Below, one piece after another: positions 15,631 through 23,971 of a stretch of DNA of 64,000 nt (positions within the stretch are counted from its first letter, which is position 1; each line of letters begins with the position of its first letter). Below the pieces are notes generated by a model, which had not been told where the DNA came from, searched no databases, and saw only the letters and a list, made by a program, of their open reading frames with translations. The translations under genes were made by a program, and so were the position numbers. This DNA comes from Mycobacterium sp. (GTDB lineage Bacteria > Actinomycetota > Actinomycetes > Mycobacteriales > Mycobacteriaceae), in NCBI GenBank assembly GCA_016197405.1, contig JACPVR010000005.1, positions 62,001 to 126,000 on the forward strand, in the 5' to 3' direction.

Positions 15631-16026
15631 ACCACCAATCGCGCTCATCTACGGTAGATGAGCGCGATCAGCAGAGGGCCAAGCTCAGTTGGCAGATTTC
15701 TGCCAACTGCAAGAAGGGGGTACACGCTGTCGTGTACCCACAGGTCGCGACTGGAGGGGTACGGAGACTATCCGCACCCCCCATTTCAGGCTTGACCCTG
15801 AAATGGTCCGGCCCAACTTTGCGCGCGTCCGCAAAGTCGCAGCTCAGATACTCCGCACTTTTCACGGTCAACCGTGAGAACCGCCGGACGTTGGCTCAGT
15901 GCGCGGCAAGGGTGAAGTGACAGCCTCCCGCGGCCTGGGATACACCTAACGGATCGGCCCTGCCCCTACTCTCCAAGGGGCGGGGCCGGCCTTTCTATCC
16001 CCGGGCCGTGAGATAGAACCTCTGAT

Positions 16027-16462
16027 ATGACCTATCGGCTGCTGTACGACGTAGCGGGTGCTGCCGAGATGCTGGTCTACATCGGAACAGCGGATCGATG
16101 AGTTGCGGACAGCCGGCGACCTCCCCTCGGTACTCGATGGGGACGTTCGGAAGTTCAAGCACGAGGATTTACGCATCTACGCGGATTCGCTGCCCGCTGC
16201 CGACCCACAGCCCTCAAGTTCAGCGCGACAAGGCGCGGCACGGTCGGAAGACGAAAAGAAGTCGCCATCGGAGGAAGTCGATACACCTTGGCGTACCGCC
16301 AAGGAAGCTGCGGAACATGCGCGAGTGTCGCTTTGGACCATTCGCCAAGCCGTGACCGACGGCGACTTGCCCGCGTATGCCGTGAGGACGGGCCGTGGAT
16401 ATCGGCTTAGCATCGACGAAGTGGATGCGTGGATGCGGTCGCGCTCGTGGGAACCTAGGTGA
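16027..16462 (+). pseudogene. Tandem-HTH excisionase-like gene with apparent frameshift
   Basis: From the ATG at 16027 the frame reads MTYRLLYDVAGAAEML and then hits a stop at about 16101. From about 16070 the +2 frame reads TSEQRIDELRTAGDLPSVLD and stays open to 16462. Joined, the two give a normal excisionase-type helix-turn-helix. A second HTH_17 domain follows (TAKEAAEHARVSLWTIRQAV, then YRLSIDEVDAWM). One extra base around 16068-16074 explains the break. Translation from the GTG at 16058 would give only the truncated first domain plus the intact second. A real mutation, a sequencing error or programmed frameshifting are all possible. Confidence 0.55.
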
Positions 16463-16477
16463 ATACCCGCCTTGTTC

Positions 16478-16816
16478 CTATGAGGACAGCCGCCGCCGCG
16501 ACGTGCGCGTCATCGACGAGAACCGTGACAGTTCGGGCGCCGGGTTCCGCTGGGGCTCAAGCAACCTGATCGCTTCGCGGATGTGCTCCTCGGTCGCCCG
16601 CCAGCGTCGGCCCGCCTTGTAGCCTGGCAAGACTGGCTGCGCCTCGCCGCGGAGCCGCCTCGTTAGCCAAGCAATCTGGGCCGGCTCATGAGACCCAAGC
16701 AGCACGTCTGCGTACTCCTCCAAGCTGTACGTCTGAATCACAACATCAGTTTGTAGGTAGCGGGCCCAGATTGAACCGGTCTTTTCGCTCGCTTTCGTCG
16801 GCAGATTGATCCACAT
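16478..16816 (-). CDS. Small HTH-like protein
   Basis: 112 aa from an ATG at 16816. The first part (MWINLPTKASEKTGSIWARY) is unfamiliar. The second half ends in KAGRRWRATEEHIREAIRLL, which looks like the recognition part of an excisionase-type winged HTH, and a basic tail follows. It converges on the tandem-HTH gene. No clear ribosome-binding site precedes the ATG, so the start could be leaderless or further upstream. Possibly a regulator of the left-end genes. Confidence 0.45.
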   Translation of the reverse strand: MWINLPTKASEKTGSIWARYLQTDVVIQTYSLEEYADVLLGSHEPAQIAWLTRRLRGEAQPVLPGYKAGRRWRATEEHIREAIRLLEPQRNPAPELSRFSSMTRTSRRRLSS

Positions 16817-16884
16817 GACGAATCGCCTGCTACACGACAAAGCTAGTGCCGCCGTTGCGCTCTCAACCTCGATGCGCAGGATCG

Positions 16885-17049
16885 ATGAACTCCGCCGCGG
16901 CGGCCAACTACGAGATGCGTCATGACGTCCCGAGGAAAATCGTGGTCGAATTTGCCGATGGCACACCTGGACGCGAATTCGACCTGGCGGATGTGGTTGA
17001 GATTCGCCATATCATCCCCGGGGTCGACCTGATTGACCTCGCGCCTTAA
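16885..17049 (+). CDS. Small hypothetical protein (weak)
   Basis: 54 aa from the ATG at 16885; an internal ATG after NYE is an alternative start. The C-terminal half (KIVVEFADGTPGREFDL, EIRHIIPGVDLIDL) has a believable strand pattern and codon use, and its stop overlaps the end of the convergent 17046-17603 gene by 4 bp. No family is recognised and no ribosome-binding site is clear. Confidence 0.35.
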   Translation: MNSAAAANYEMRHDVPRKIVVEFADGTPGREFDLADVVEIRHIIPGVDLIDLAP

Positions 17050-17603
17050 GTCGCCTGCCGCTCCCCTGGTTCATTTACCCAGGTGCGATAGAGCTTATGA
17101 ATTCCGCCACTCTCCAAGAGTCGCGCCGCCCAGTCTTCGCGACTCGGCTTCGCACCTAACTGAATACAGCTCTCAATCACGTCTTCCATCGCGAAACGCG
17201 GCCCGGGCAGATGTGCTTTAGGGTCAATTGCAGGATGAATGTGTGGCCGACGTTCATGGCTATTCCCTTGCGGATGCCAGTGCCACTCAATGACATGTCC
17301 CTTGTTCATTACCAGCCGGTAGATGTACTCACGTGTTGACACCCGGAAGGGTTCCCGATCTGGGTCAACATGATCATTTTCCGTGGTGTTGACGACCTGG
17401 AATCGCTGGGCGGCATACAAGCGGCCAAAATCAGGCAAAATCATGCCGTCGACCTGGTTGTTCAGCATCCAAGCGCCGAATTTACCCACCTGACGAGAAT
17501 GTTCAGATACAGAGATCTTCCCAACACCATCGAGACATGAAACCGCACGCTGGATAGGTTCGGTGTAGTTGCGGATGGCATCCGCGATGGTTCTCCCCGG
17601 CAC
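17046..17603 (-). CDS. Hypothetical protein, second gene of TA-like pair
   Basis: 185 aa from a GTG, 14 bp after the upstream partner. The core has EYIYRLVMNKGHVIEWHWHP and a HIHPAID segment, so several conserved-looking histidines sit in a beta-rich middle section, followed by an amphipathic helix (AMEDVIESCIQLGAKPSREDW). I do not recognise the family. The arrangement, a 72-aa acidic protein followed by a larger histidine-containing protein under a strong promoter, is typical of toxin-antitoxin modules, so this would be the toxin-like partner. The assignment is inference. Confidence 0.55.
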   Translation of the reverse strand: MPGRTIADAIRNYTEPIQRAVSCLDGVGKISVSEHSRQVGKFGAWMLNNQVDGMILPDFGRLYAAQRFQVVNTTENDHVDPDREPFRVSTREYIYRLVMNKGHVIEWHWHPQGNSHERRPHIHPAIDPKAHLPGPRFAMEDVIESCIQLGAKPSREDWAARLLESGGIHKLYRTWVNEPGERQAT

Positions 17604-17617
17604 TCCGGAAAATCTAC

Positions 17618-17836
17618 TCAGCGCAGCGCAAATGGCAAGGCGATAGCGACTTCAGCAAGTCCAGGGATGTCATCCCAGTCCGTGTCATCGAATTTGCCAG
17701 CATTCCAAAGCTCCAGGAACTCTGGGCCGCTCATTTTCATGTACGCGCGAGCGGTCTGGTCGAACAACGCTGCGCCTTGCTCCGCGGTCAGTTCGATAAC
17801 CTCAGCGTCATTGACCTGCGATTCTGTTGGCGACAT
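17618..17836 (-). CDS. Small acidic protein, first gene of TA-like pair
   Basis: 72 aa, strongly acidic (ELTAEQGAALFDQTARAYM, KFDDTDWDDIPGL). An AGGGAGGA ribosome-binding site precedes the ATG and a near-consensus promoter lies 24 bp further up. Its small size, acidity and position before a larger coupled gene fit an antitoxin. No DNA-binding motif is obvious, so autoregulation is not shown. Confidence 0.55.
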   Translation of the reverse strand: MSPTESQVNDAEVIELTAEQGAALFDQTARAYMKMSGPEFLELWNAGKFDDTDWDDIPGLAEVAIALPFALR

Positions 17837-17859
17837 GCTGTCCTCCCTTCCAGGAGCGG

Positions 17860-17889
17860 GCTATATGAGTAGCGGATTTACCTTGTCAA
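17860..17889 (-). promoter_or_regulatory. Near-consensus sigma-70/SigA promoter
   Basis: On the reverse strand: -35 TTGACA (17884-17889), an 18-bp spacer, and -10 TATAGC (17860-17865), 24 bp before the ATG of the 72-aa gene. One of the best promoter matches I noticed in the window. Confidence 0.75.
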
Positions 17890-18010
17890 CCATTGTCTAC
17901 CACTGACGTCCGACAGTACACGGTGTATCGCGCCACAGCCCGCTGACCTGCCGGTTTGTGGACCATTCCTTCACGGTGGCGTTGACCGTGAGAACGACCG
18001 GGGGTCTACC

Positions 18011-18259
18011 TTAGCCCGATCCCTGGTCGTCCATGTGGGCCTTCAAGATCCAGTCGTTTGCCCATTGCCGGGTGGCGTCGAGGCCGTAGGTCAGACGCAT
18101 GAAGCCCAGCAGCGCACCGAGCAGCGCATCCGAGTATTCAAGTAGGCGGTCATCATTGAGGGCTTCGTCTACGACCGCGGCGGCCTTGTCCTCATCTCCG
18201 TCGAGGAGAGCTAGGACGACACGGCCGACTCGCTGCTTGTCGATGGGCTGGACGGTCAA
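18011..18259 (-). CDS. Small hypothetical protein downstream of tape measure
   Basis: 82 aa from a TTG with GAGGTG 5 bp upstream; no ATG or GTG fits the frame. It is acidic and helical (VVLALLDGDEDKAAAVVDEAL, split here at 20 residues) and begins 34 bp after the tape-measure stop. Genes just after tape measures usually encode minor tail proteins, but this one is too small for that. It may be a remnant or an unrelated small protein; it ends the leftward gene run. Confidence 0.45.
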   Translation of the reverse strand: MTVQPIDKQRVGRVVLALLDGDEDKAAAVVDEALNDDRLLEYSDALLGALLGFMRLTYGLDATRQWANDWILKAHMDDQGSG

Positions 18260-18293
18260 CAGTTCACCTCGTTCGATCGGTCCATCATGGTAG

Positions 18294-21200
18294 TCACTGC
18301 GGACGACCCCGGTACCGCATGCTGTCCAACTGCCGGCGGTCAACCATCTGACGCTCCAGCTCTTTGACGTCCTTGACGGTGGCATGGATGGTGTAGTTGT
18401 ACTGCGGCCCAGCGCCAACCATGGCCGGCTCCGAAACGGGGCTGTTTGCGATGGCGTTCAACGTCCCCCACTGGTCGTGGTTGAAGACGGGTATCGGTTC
18501 GGCATGGCGGCTGAGGTTCATTGCAACACCGCCGCGCGGGAGCCACCCACCCTGATCATGGACGGTGGGAATGATTGGCTTGAGGAAGTCAAGCGAAGCC
18601 AGATCCGTCGGGGGTTGCGCCGGCTGACCGGCGTCAGGAGACGGCGCGGGCGGATTGGGAACTCCCGGGGCCGCTCCGGTGCCCTCGTGGCTAGGCGCAC
18701 CCGCGGGAGCCATGCCCGGCAGCGGCGGCTGGCCGGGTTGTCCCGGAGTGAGTTGTCCGAGGACTCCGGGGAGTGCACCGCCAAGCAGGTTCTGCGGCAT
18801 GAAGCCGGTCGGGTCGGTCGTCAGGATGCGTGGCGCACCGAACGGGGTTGCCTGTTCGATGATGGAGTCGGTGAGGATACCGAGCAGCTGCGCGCCGTAC
18901 TCGACACCACGCTTGGCAGCCTGGGTACCCATGCCGATCGCGGCGGATGCTGCCGCAGAAGCGGCGGGCGCCCCCGCAGCGCCAGCACCAAATGTACCGG
19001 CCGTCAGCGCCATTCCGGCTGCAGATGAAGCCGCGCTCGCCGCCTGGTCAATAAGGCCGTTGATGACCTCGGCACCCATGCCGTACAGGCCAGACAGGAA
19101 GCTCGTGCCAGCCACGCTGGTATTGCCCGCGGCGGCCGGAATGTAGCCGCCTGTGCGCATTCCGGTGAACTGCTCTACCTGGCCCTGGTATTGGTCAATC
19201 TGCTTCACCTGGTCAGGAGTCGGCCCCGGATCTGCGCCCAGCCCGTTGCCATGGACGAGTGTGTTCGGGTCAACGCCCTGCTTGGCCAGCTGGTCGAGGT
19301 GGTCCGGGTTGAGCACCAATTCATCCTGGCCGGTGGTGTTGATGCCCAGTTGTCCGTCGGGCCACCAACCGCCGGTATCGAACGGTGTCGGCTGCAGCCA
19401 TGGCGGCAAGGGAATCGGGGTGGACTGCCGGGTGTGAACATGGTTGCCATGCGCGGCCAGCCCGCCAGCGAAGTAGCCCGGCTGGGGACGCCCGCCTGCG
19501 ATCTCAACGGTGTCTCCCGTGCCAATTCCCGCGCCGTTCCAGATGACCTGCTCCAGGCCTGGGACGGTCTTGAGGTAGTCCGCGAACTTTTGCATGGCCT
19601 GCGGTGATCCGGACCAGTCGATGCCACGGTTCTCGCCGTTCGGGTTTGGCGCGTATCCCGGCTCGTTGCGATTTGTTGCCTGGTGTCCGGGGTAGGTGCT
19701 GGGCTTGACCCCGAATGCGGCGCCGAGTTGATCTACCCAGTCGGGGAAGTCGACGCCGTTGCCGCCGTAGCCGCCACTATTGGAGCCCGCAGGAAGACCG
19801 TAAGAGGAGCCGAACGCCGGGGGGTTGAGAATGTTGCCCGGGGTGACCTGGACGCCGCCGCCGAACGGACCGACGGGCGGCAGACCCTGGCGCTGACGTT
19901 GGGCGTTCGGGCCGCCGCCGCCCGGGACCATTGGCTGTCCGGTGCCGTCCTTGTTCAAGTTCCGGATCTGGTCTTCCCAGAACGGAAGAATGGGCACCCA
20001 ACCCGGGAACAGGCGGTCCTCGCCGTCGGGCTGGTCTTGAATCGGGAAGTTGGGGTACTTGTCTTCAATAAGCGTCGAAAGCCACAGCGGCAGAGCGATT
20101 CTCGACATTGCGGCGCTCACGCCGGCAGCTCCGGTCGCCGCGCTCGCTGGCAATGTCGTCTTGAGCATCGTCGATAGACCCGTCAGGCTCGCCATCAATG
20201 TTCCAACGGCGCCCAAGACCTGCGCCGATTTGAATATCAGGAACGCCATTGCGGCGGTTTCGGCCAGCTCGGGGAAGTCTTTTAGAACCTCCGTGATCGG
20301 CGAAAGTATCTGCGAGACAGCGGACGAGAAGGTCGACGCCGCGTCATAGATGCTCTTAAAGATGCTCGGCAGGTCTTCCAAGATTGGGCGCCACTGCTCG
20401 AAGACGCGGCGCCCTTCGGCGAAGAAATCCTTGAGCGTGTTCTGGCCCTCGACGGAATTGATCCACGTCGCCCAGGTCGTCGTCCACTTCTCCAGGTTCG
20501 CCAACAGGGAACCCTGTGCGGCATCGGAAATGCCGGTGAAAATCTTGCCGATATTCAGCAGCGATTCGCCCAATTGGCCCATGGCGGTGATGCCTTCGTC
20601 AATCCACGCCGCCAGTCGGCCGTCGTCATCGGCCTTGGTGATGAAGTCCGCGAACCGCTCAGACACCGTGACGAACCCATCGGCCAGCCGCGGGAGCGCG
20701 TCTGTACCCGCCTCGGTCAGCGTCAACAGGCCGTCGGTGAGCGGCTCCAGGGCGCCCGTGAGGATGTCTTGTGCTTCAGTCGTGTTGCCGAAGATTCGCT
20801 CTAAGATCCCGAGGTTCTTGTCCTCGCCAGCGAGCCGGAAAATCTCCTTGAACGACCGGTTCCACGCGTCGCCGATGCTACCTAGGCCGCGCTCGAACGT
20901 GGGCATTGCCTTGCCGGTAAGCGAACGGAGCTCGTCGTCAAGGTCGGCAAAGATGTTGTCCTGCACAAGATTACGCAGATCCTGTACTGGACCCTGGACA
21001 TCCGTGAGCGCGTTGACAAATGCCCGGCCGTTTTCGGACAGCTTGCCCATCGCCAGATCGGCGTTTTCCTGCGCCGCAGAAGTCGTCTCGGCCGCCGCGG
21101 CAACAGCGCCTTGCGCCATCACTACGCCTTGCTGGGAGCGGACTAGCCGCTCATTTGCCGCGACGACCCGATCCGAACCGTAGACACCCTTGGCGTTGGC

Positions 21201-22022
21201 GTCCGCCAGATCCTCCGCGGTGCGCACGTTACGGTTGCGCACTTCTTCCACGCGCAGATCGGCCTCTTCGACATCCAAGAGGGCATCGCGGTAGTCGGAG
21301 AAGTCGCCGGAATACAGGCGCTCCCTGGCCTTCTGCGCCTCCAGGATCGCCCGCTTCTCGGACGTGATGCCGCCGCGCATCTGCAGGTCCAGGTCCTGCA
21401 TGTCGCGGCGCTGATCCCGGATCGCGCGGCCCACGTCATCGCGGGCCTGGGCCTCGTCTGTGATCGCATTGCGCAGCCCGTACGACGCGGACTGTTGCGA
21501 CCGGGCCTGTGCCGCAGCATCTCTGCCCGACTTCGCCGACTCGTCGGAAGCCTTATTGACCGCTTCGTAGGCATCAGAGACGCCCGTGAGCCCGAACGCC
21601 AGCGTGCCGATCGAGGACACCGCACCCGCGATACCGCCGGGTATGACGAGAGCCGCCTGGGACAGCTGGGCCATCGCGGCAGCAACTTCGCCCAGACCCG
21701 CAGCCAACGCAGGCAGGGACGAGATTCCCGCCACGCCAAGATTGATCTTCAGGAAGTCGGAGCGGCCCAGGGATTCCAGGTCGCGCCGCAAAGCCCTGAC
21801 GTGGGTAGAGGCCATCCTCGTATCGACATCGACCCGGACGTTGACAGGCTTAGCCTGTTCCTTGGTCCGCCAACGGCCGATATTCGCCGAGGCGCCAGCG
21901 GTTTTCGCGTCGACATCAATCTCTGCATCATCGAGATCATTGAACGCCCTGCGGATCTGCTTGAGGGCATCCTCGTAATGCACCGACAGATCGATAAAAC
22001 CCGATGCGAGTTTAGTAGCCAT
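18294..22022 (-). CDS. Phage tail tape measure protein
   Basis: 1,242 aa, by far the longest gene here. The first 400 residues are long helices (coiled-coil, Gln/Glu/Arg/Ala-rich). Hydrophobic segments occur near 590-640 and 990-1040, and glycine/proline-rich linkers near 690-770 and 1100-1160. A YPGHQATN...GIDWSG...HGNHVHT stretch (about 770-865) resembles the peptidase-like inserts of mycobacteriophage tape measures, which help the tail cross the peptidoglycan. Tape measures set tail length. No tail tube, chaperone or minor tail genes accompany it, which is very unusual. The frame is intact. Confidence 0.9.
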   Translation of the reverse strand: MATKLASGFIDLSVHYEDALKQIRRAFNDLDDAEIDVDAKTAGASANIGRWRTKEQAKPVNVRVDVDTRMASTHVRALRRDLESLGRSDFLKINLGVAGISSLPALAAGLGEVAAAMAQLSQAALVIPGGIAGAVSSIGTLAFGLTGVSDAYEAVNKASDESAKSGRDAAAQARSQQSASYGLRNAITDEAQARDDVGRAIRDQRRDMQDLDLQMRGGITSEKRAILEAQKARERLYSGDFSDYRDALLDVEEADLRVEEVRNRNVRTAEDLADANAKGVYGSDRVVAANERLVRSQQGVVMAQGAVAAAAETTSAAQENADLAMGKLSENGRAFVNALTDVQGPVQDLRNLVQDNIFADLDDELRSLTGKAMPTFERGLGSIGDAWNRSFKEIFRLAGEDKNLGILERIFGNTTEAQDILTGALEPLTDGLLTLTEAGTDALPRLADGFVTVSERFADFITKADDDGRLAAWIDEGITAMGQLGESLLNIGKIFTGISDAAQGSLLANLEKWTTTWATWINSVEGQNTLKDFFAEGRRVFEQWRPILEDLPSIFKSIYDAASTFSSAVSQILSPITEVLKDFPELAETAAMAFLIFKSAQVLGAVGTLMASLTGLSTMLKTTLPASAATGAAGVSAAMSRIALPLWLSTLIEDKYPNFPIQDQPDGEDRLFPGWVPILPFWEDQIRNLNKDGTGQPMVPGGGGPNAQRQRQGLPPVGPFGGGVQVTPGNILNPPAFGSSYGLPAGSNSGGYGGNGVDFPDWVDQLGAAFGVKPSTYPGHQATNRNEPGYAPNPNGENRGIDWSGSPQAMQKFADYLKTVPGLEQVIWNGAGIGTGDTVEIAGGRPQPGYFAGGLAAHGNHVHTRQSTPIPLPPWLQPTPFDTGGWWPDGQLGINTTGQDELVLNPDHLDQLAKQGVDPNTLVHGNGLGADPGPTPDQVKQIDQYQGQVEQFTGMRTGGYIPAAAGNTSVAGTSFLSGLYGMGAEVINGLIDQAASAASSAAGMALTAGTFGAGAAGAPAASAAASAAIGMGTQAAKRGVEYGAQLLGILTDSIIEQATPFGAPRILTTDPTGFMPQNLLGGALPGVLGQLTPGQPGQPPLPGMAPAGAPSHEGTGAAPGVPNPPAPSPDAGQPAQPPTDLASLDFLKPIIPTVHDQGGWLPRGGVAMNLSRHAEPIPVFNHDQWGTLNAIANSPVSEPAMVGAGPQYNYTIHATVKDVKELERQMVDRRQLDSMRYRGRPQ

Positions 22023-22059
22023 ACTGTGAATCCCCCTGTCGGGCAGCCATTGTTAACAG

Positions 22060-22245
22060 TCAGTTCTCTTCAGTGATGGACCGGGGAGCTCCGCCGACGC
22101 GTTGGGACAGACGCCGATGCGCGCGGTAGGACTTCATTCGGCACGCGGATGAACACCAGCGCCGCCGTCGACCAGAAATCCGTTCAGGGACGCGGACACC
22201 GCACCAACCGCACGGGACCAACGTCACGCGTCGATAGCTCCACAC
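22060..22245 (-). CDS. Small zinc-finger protein
   Basis: 61 aa from a GTG with GAGGGGG 8 bp upstream. CGWCG and WCSSACR form a Cys4 site on an arginine-rich backbone (ISGRRRRWCSSACRMKSYRA), the pattern of small phage zinc fingers. It lies 37 bp before the tape-measure gene. Likely nucleic-acid binding; specific role unknown. Confidence 0.5.
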   Translation of the reverse strand: MWSYRRVTLVPCGWCGVRVPERISGRRRRWCSSACRMKSYRAHRRLSQRVGGAPRSITEEN

Positions 22246-22455
22246 AGCCAAAACCCCCTCAAATACCCGTCTGGGACGCGTTCACTTCAAAAAGTTCGGG
22301 AATCCGTACAGACCGAATTCCGCAGTGCCGGCCGGCGTGGGCTCTACCCGGGGGCAGGCCCTCCCCGCCCCCACCGTCAGCGGCAACGTCGTTCTTCCAT
22401 CCGATCGGCATCGTGAAGTTCGATGAGGTATCAATGCGCCTGTTTCGACGTGGCA

Positions 22456-22800
22456 TCACGCTCTAGCCTTCTGTGCCTCTTGAGCGGTCTTGCTGTCATG
22501 ACATGGCTTGCAGGTTGATTGAAGGTTGGTCAGGTCGTCACTGCCGCCGTTGGCCACGTTGATGACGTGGTCAACCTGTGTTGCGTTAACGGTGCACCGT
22601 GGTCCGCGGATCTGGCACAGGTAGCCATCGCGTTGGAGGGCGAGCACGCGGCTGCTCTTCCATGTCGAGGTGCTGGTGCGCCCAGAGCTGGCGGTGCGCG
22701 GGCTGGTCTTCCAGCCGGAAGAGTGTTGGGCACAGCGTTTCCCGTTTGGGACTACGACAGTGCAACCGTTGATACCGCAGTGCTTTGATGCTCTCGGCAT
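22456..22800 (-). CDS. HNH endonuclease
   Basis: 114 aa from an ATG 6 bp after AAAGGA. N-terminal cysteines (HCGINGC, CAQH) are followed by the HNH core: CQIRGPRC, VDHVINVANGGSDDLTNLQ and CKPCHDSK, with the DH, N and H metal residues present. In phages such small HNH proteins assist terminase at cos sites; here there is no terminase in the same element. It could work with a helper phage terminase or act as a nicking enzyme. Confidence 0.88.
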   Translation of the reverse strand: MPRASKHCGINGCTVVVPNGKRCAQHSSGWKTSPRTASSGRTSTSTWKSSRVLALQRDGYLCQIRGPRCTVNATQVDHVINVANGGSDDLTNLQSTCKPCHDSKTAQEAQKARA

Positions 22801-22989
22801 TCTCATTCCTTTCATTTGGGTGGCGCAGTCGCTACGAGGCCCACACGGCCAAGCGGAGCCTGGTAGCGAACTGCGCCGGCTGGCCGCTGAGCGCAGTGAG
22901 ACGTGACCAAACGCCTGCGCCCGTCATGGCGGCCAGCTGGTTGCGGGTGTCTGCCGTTTCGGCGCCGACCACACAACCAAGATCGGGGG

Positions 22990-23760
22990 TCAATACCTGC
23001 GGGCAGGCCGACGGGCGGTACTGGGGTTGACCATGTCGAGCACCTGCTTGTTGGGCGCGCGGCCATTGGCAATACCGTCACGTACGAACTTGGCAGCCGC
23101 CTGGATCAACTGCAGCGAATGTGTGGCCTGGTCAACTTCTGCTTTGGTCGCGCCGTACTCGGGTATAGCGCGCGCGATGTATTCGTCAAGCCAGCTGGTG
23201 GGTGCGCCGATGGTCTGGAGATATGTGGGCAACTCCTGGAGTAACGTGCCCAACTCCTCCCGAGTGGCCTCTCCGATGAGCTTCTGCGCCAACGAGTGCG
23301 CCGAGGTCTGGTTAGCGTCGAGAACGCCCTTGGTCCGGTTCCAGTAGCGGGTGGCGCGCAATTCGGCTGCGGTGTCTCCGTCGGGCGACAGCCCCGCACG
23401 AACCTTGTCCGCTTTGGCCAGGGCGGATTCCACGCGGGATTGGGCATTTTCGACTGCCTTGTCGACAGCGAGAGCCGCATCGGTCTTGGCGAACTGGGCG
23501 ATCTGGTCCTTGAAACCCTCGGGGGTGTAGTTCGCCTTATCGAGCTCGGTCTTGTCCAGGTGCTTCTGGAACATCTCGCCGGCATGGATGATTGCGCCGT
23601 AGTCCGCCTCATCGGTGCCCATGGCCGACGGGGCGGACGCGGTGACGCTTGGCGGCCGGAAGGGCTCAGGCGGGGGCGGTGGGGGCGTGTATGCACCGTC
23701 TCCGTCTGCTGTTGAGGCTTTCCAGCCGACGCCGTTTGCGAGCGAGTATTCATGTCCCAT
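22990..23760 (-). CDS. Hypothetical protein, possible virion or scaffold protein
   Basis: 256 aa with an AAGGAG site before the ATG at 23760. A short N-terminal part is followed by a proline run (PPPPPPEPFRPP) and then about 200 residues of charged helix, alanine-rich, ending in a basic tail. The pattern is that of scaffold, head-tail or DNA-associated structural proteins but I recognise no family. It lies between the HNH and the small-protein cluster. A role in remodelling helper capsids would be attractive for a satellite, with no direct evidence. Confidence 0.5.
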   Translation of the reverse strand: MGHEYSLANGVGWKASTADGDGAYTPPPPPPEPFRPPSVTASAPSAMGTDEADYGAIIHAGEMFQKHLDKTELDKANYTPEGFKDQIAQFAKTDAALAVDKAVENAQSRVESALAKADKVRAGLSPDGDTAAELRATRYWNRTKGVLDANQTSAHSLAQKLIGEATREELGTLLQELPTYLQTIGAPTSWLDEYIARAIPEYGATKAEVDQATHSLQLIQAAAKFVRDGIANGRAPNKQVLDMVNPSTARRPARRY

Positions 23761-23809
23761 TTGGTCAGTCTCCTTGTTGATCGTTGATATTCGGTTGTGC
23801 TTGTCCGTG

Positions 23810-23971
23810 CTAGCCATCACCGTTGTTGCGGCGCTTCGCATTTCGCTTAGCGGGAAAACGACGCGACTTCGGCGGGCGTACCCGCCTCTCCAGCGCGGTC
23901 CATTCGTCTTCTGGAAGCTCGCGTAGGTACTGCTCGACACCGAGCGTCAGATACTCAAGCGCAACAGTCAT
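23810..23971 (-). CDS. Small basic-tailed protein
   Basis: 53 aa. An amphipathic, acidic helix (LGVEQYLRELPEDEWTAL) is followed by a strongly basic tail (RRVRPPKSRRFPAKRNAKRR). GAGGGGAG precedes the ATG. It overlaps the upstream HTH gene by 17 bp. Probably a small nucleic-acid-associated protein; no family recognised. Confidence 0.5.
   Translation of the reverse strand: MTVALEYLTLGVEQYLRELPEDEWTALERRVRPPKSRRFPAKRNAKRRNNGDG

Larger units (their letters stand above)
14905..15990. ncRNA. Hairpin-dense tract, candidate large structured RNA
   Basis: No credible gene is present. The tract holds a close series of perfect inverted repeats, each of different sequence. Stems (length, span): 9 bp 15110-15128; 7 bp 15149-15164; 8 bp 15162-15184; two-part 15246-15270; 9 bp 15295-15318; 7 bp 15413-15431; 11 bp 15455-15478; 9 bp 15491-15518; 15 bp 15638-15668; 11 bp 15686-15709; 9 bp 15718-15739; 9 bp with one mismatch 15756-15780; 10 bp 15781-15806; 8 bp 15816-15837; 7 bp 15862-15877. 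A 14-bp stem with G-U pairs and a bulge (14952-14988) and a terminal GC-rich hairpin (15955-15988) bracket it. Many independent stems, rather than one repeated box, point to RNA folding. Strand and function are unknown; resemblance to giant phage RNAs such as GOLLD or ROOL is only conceptual. Confidence 0.5.

Noticed and set aside
15110..15877. Repressor stoperators or integron attC array
   Set aside because: Stem sequences all differ, whereas stoperators share one consensus. There is no R''/L'' attC core or IntI gene.
14961..15920. Several overlapping open frames in the hairpin tract (14961-15209, 15259-15648, 15495-15920)
   Set aside because: They lie on both strands, lack ribosome-binding sites and share peptide words only because of the 25-bp inverted repeat. 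Codon use is unlike the neighbours.
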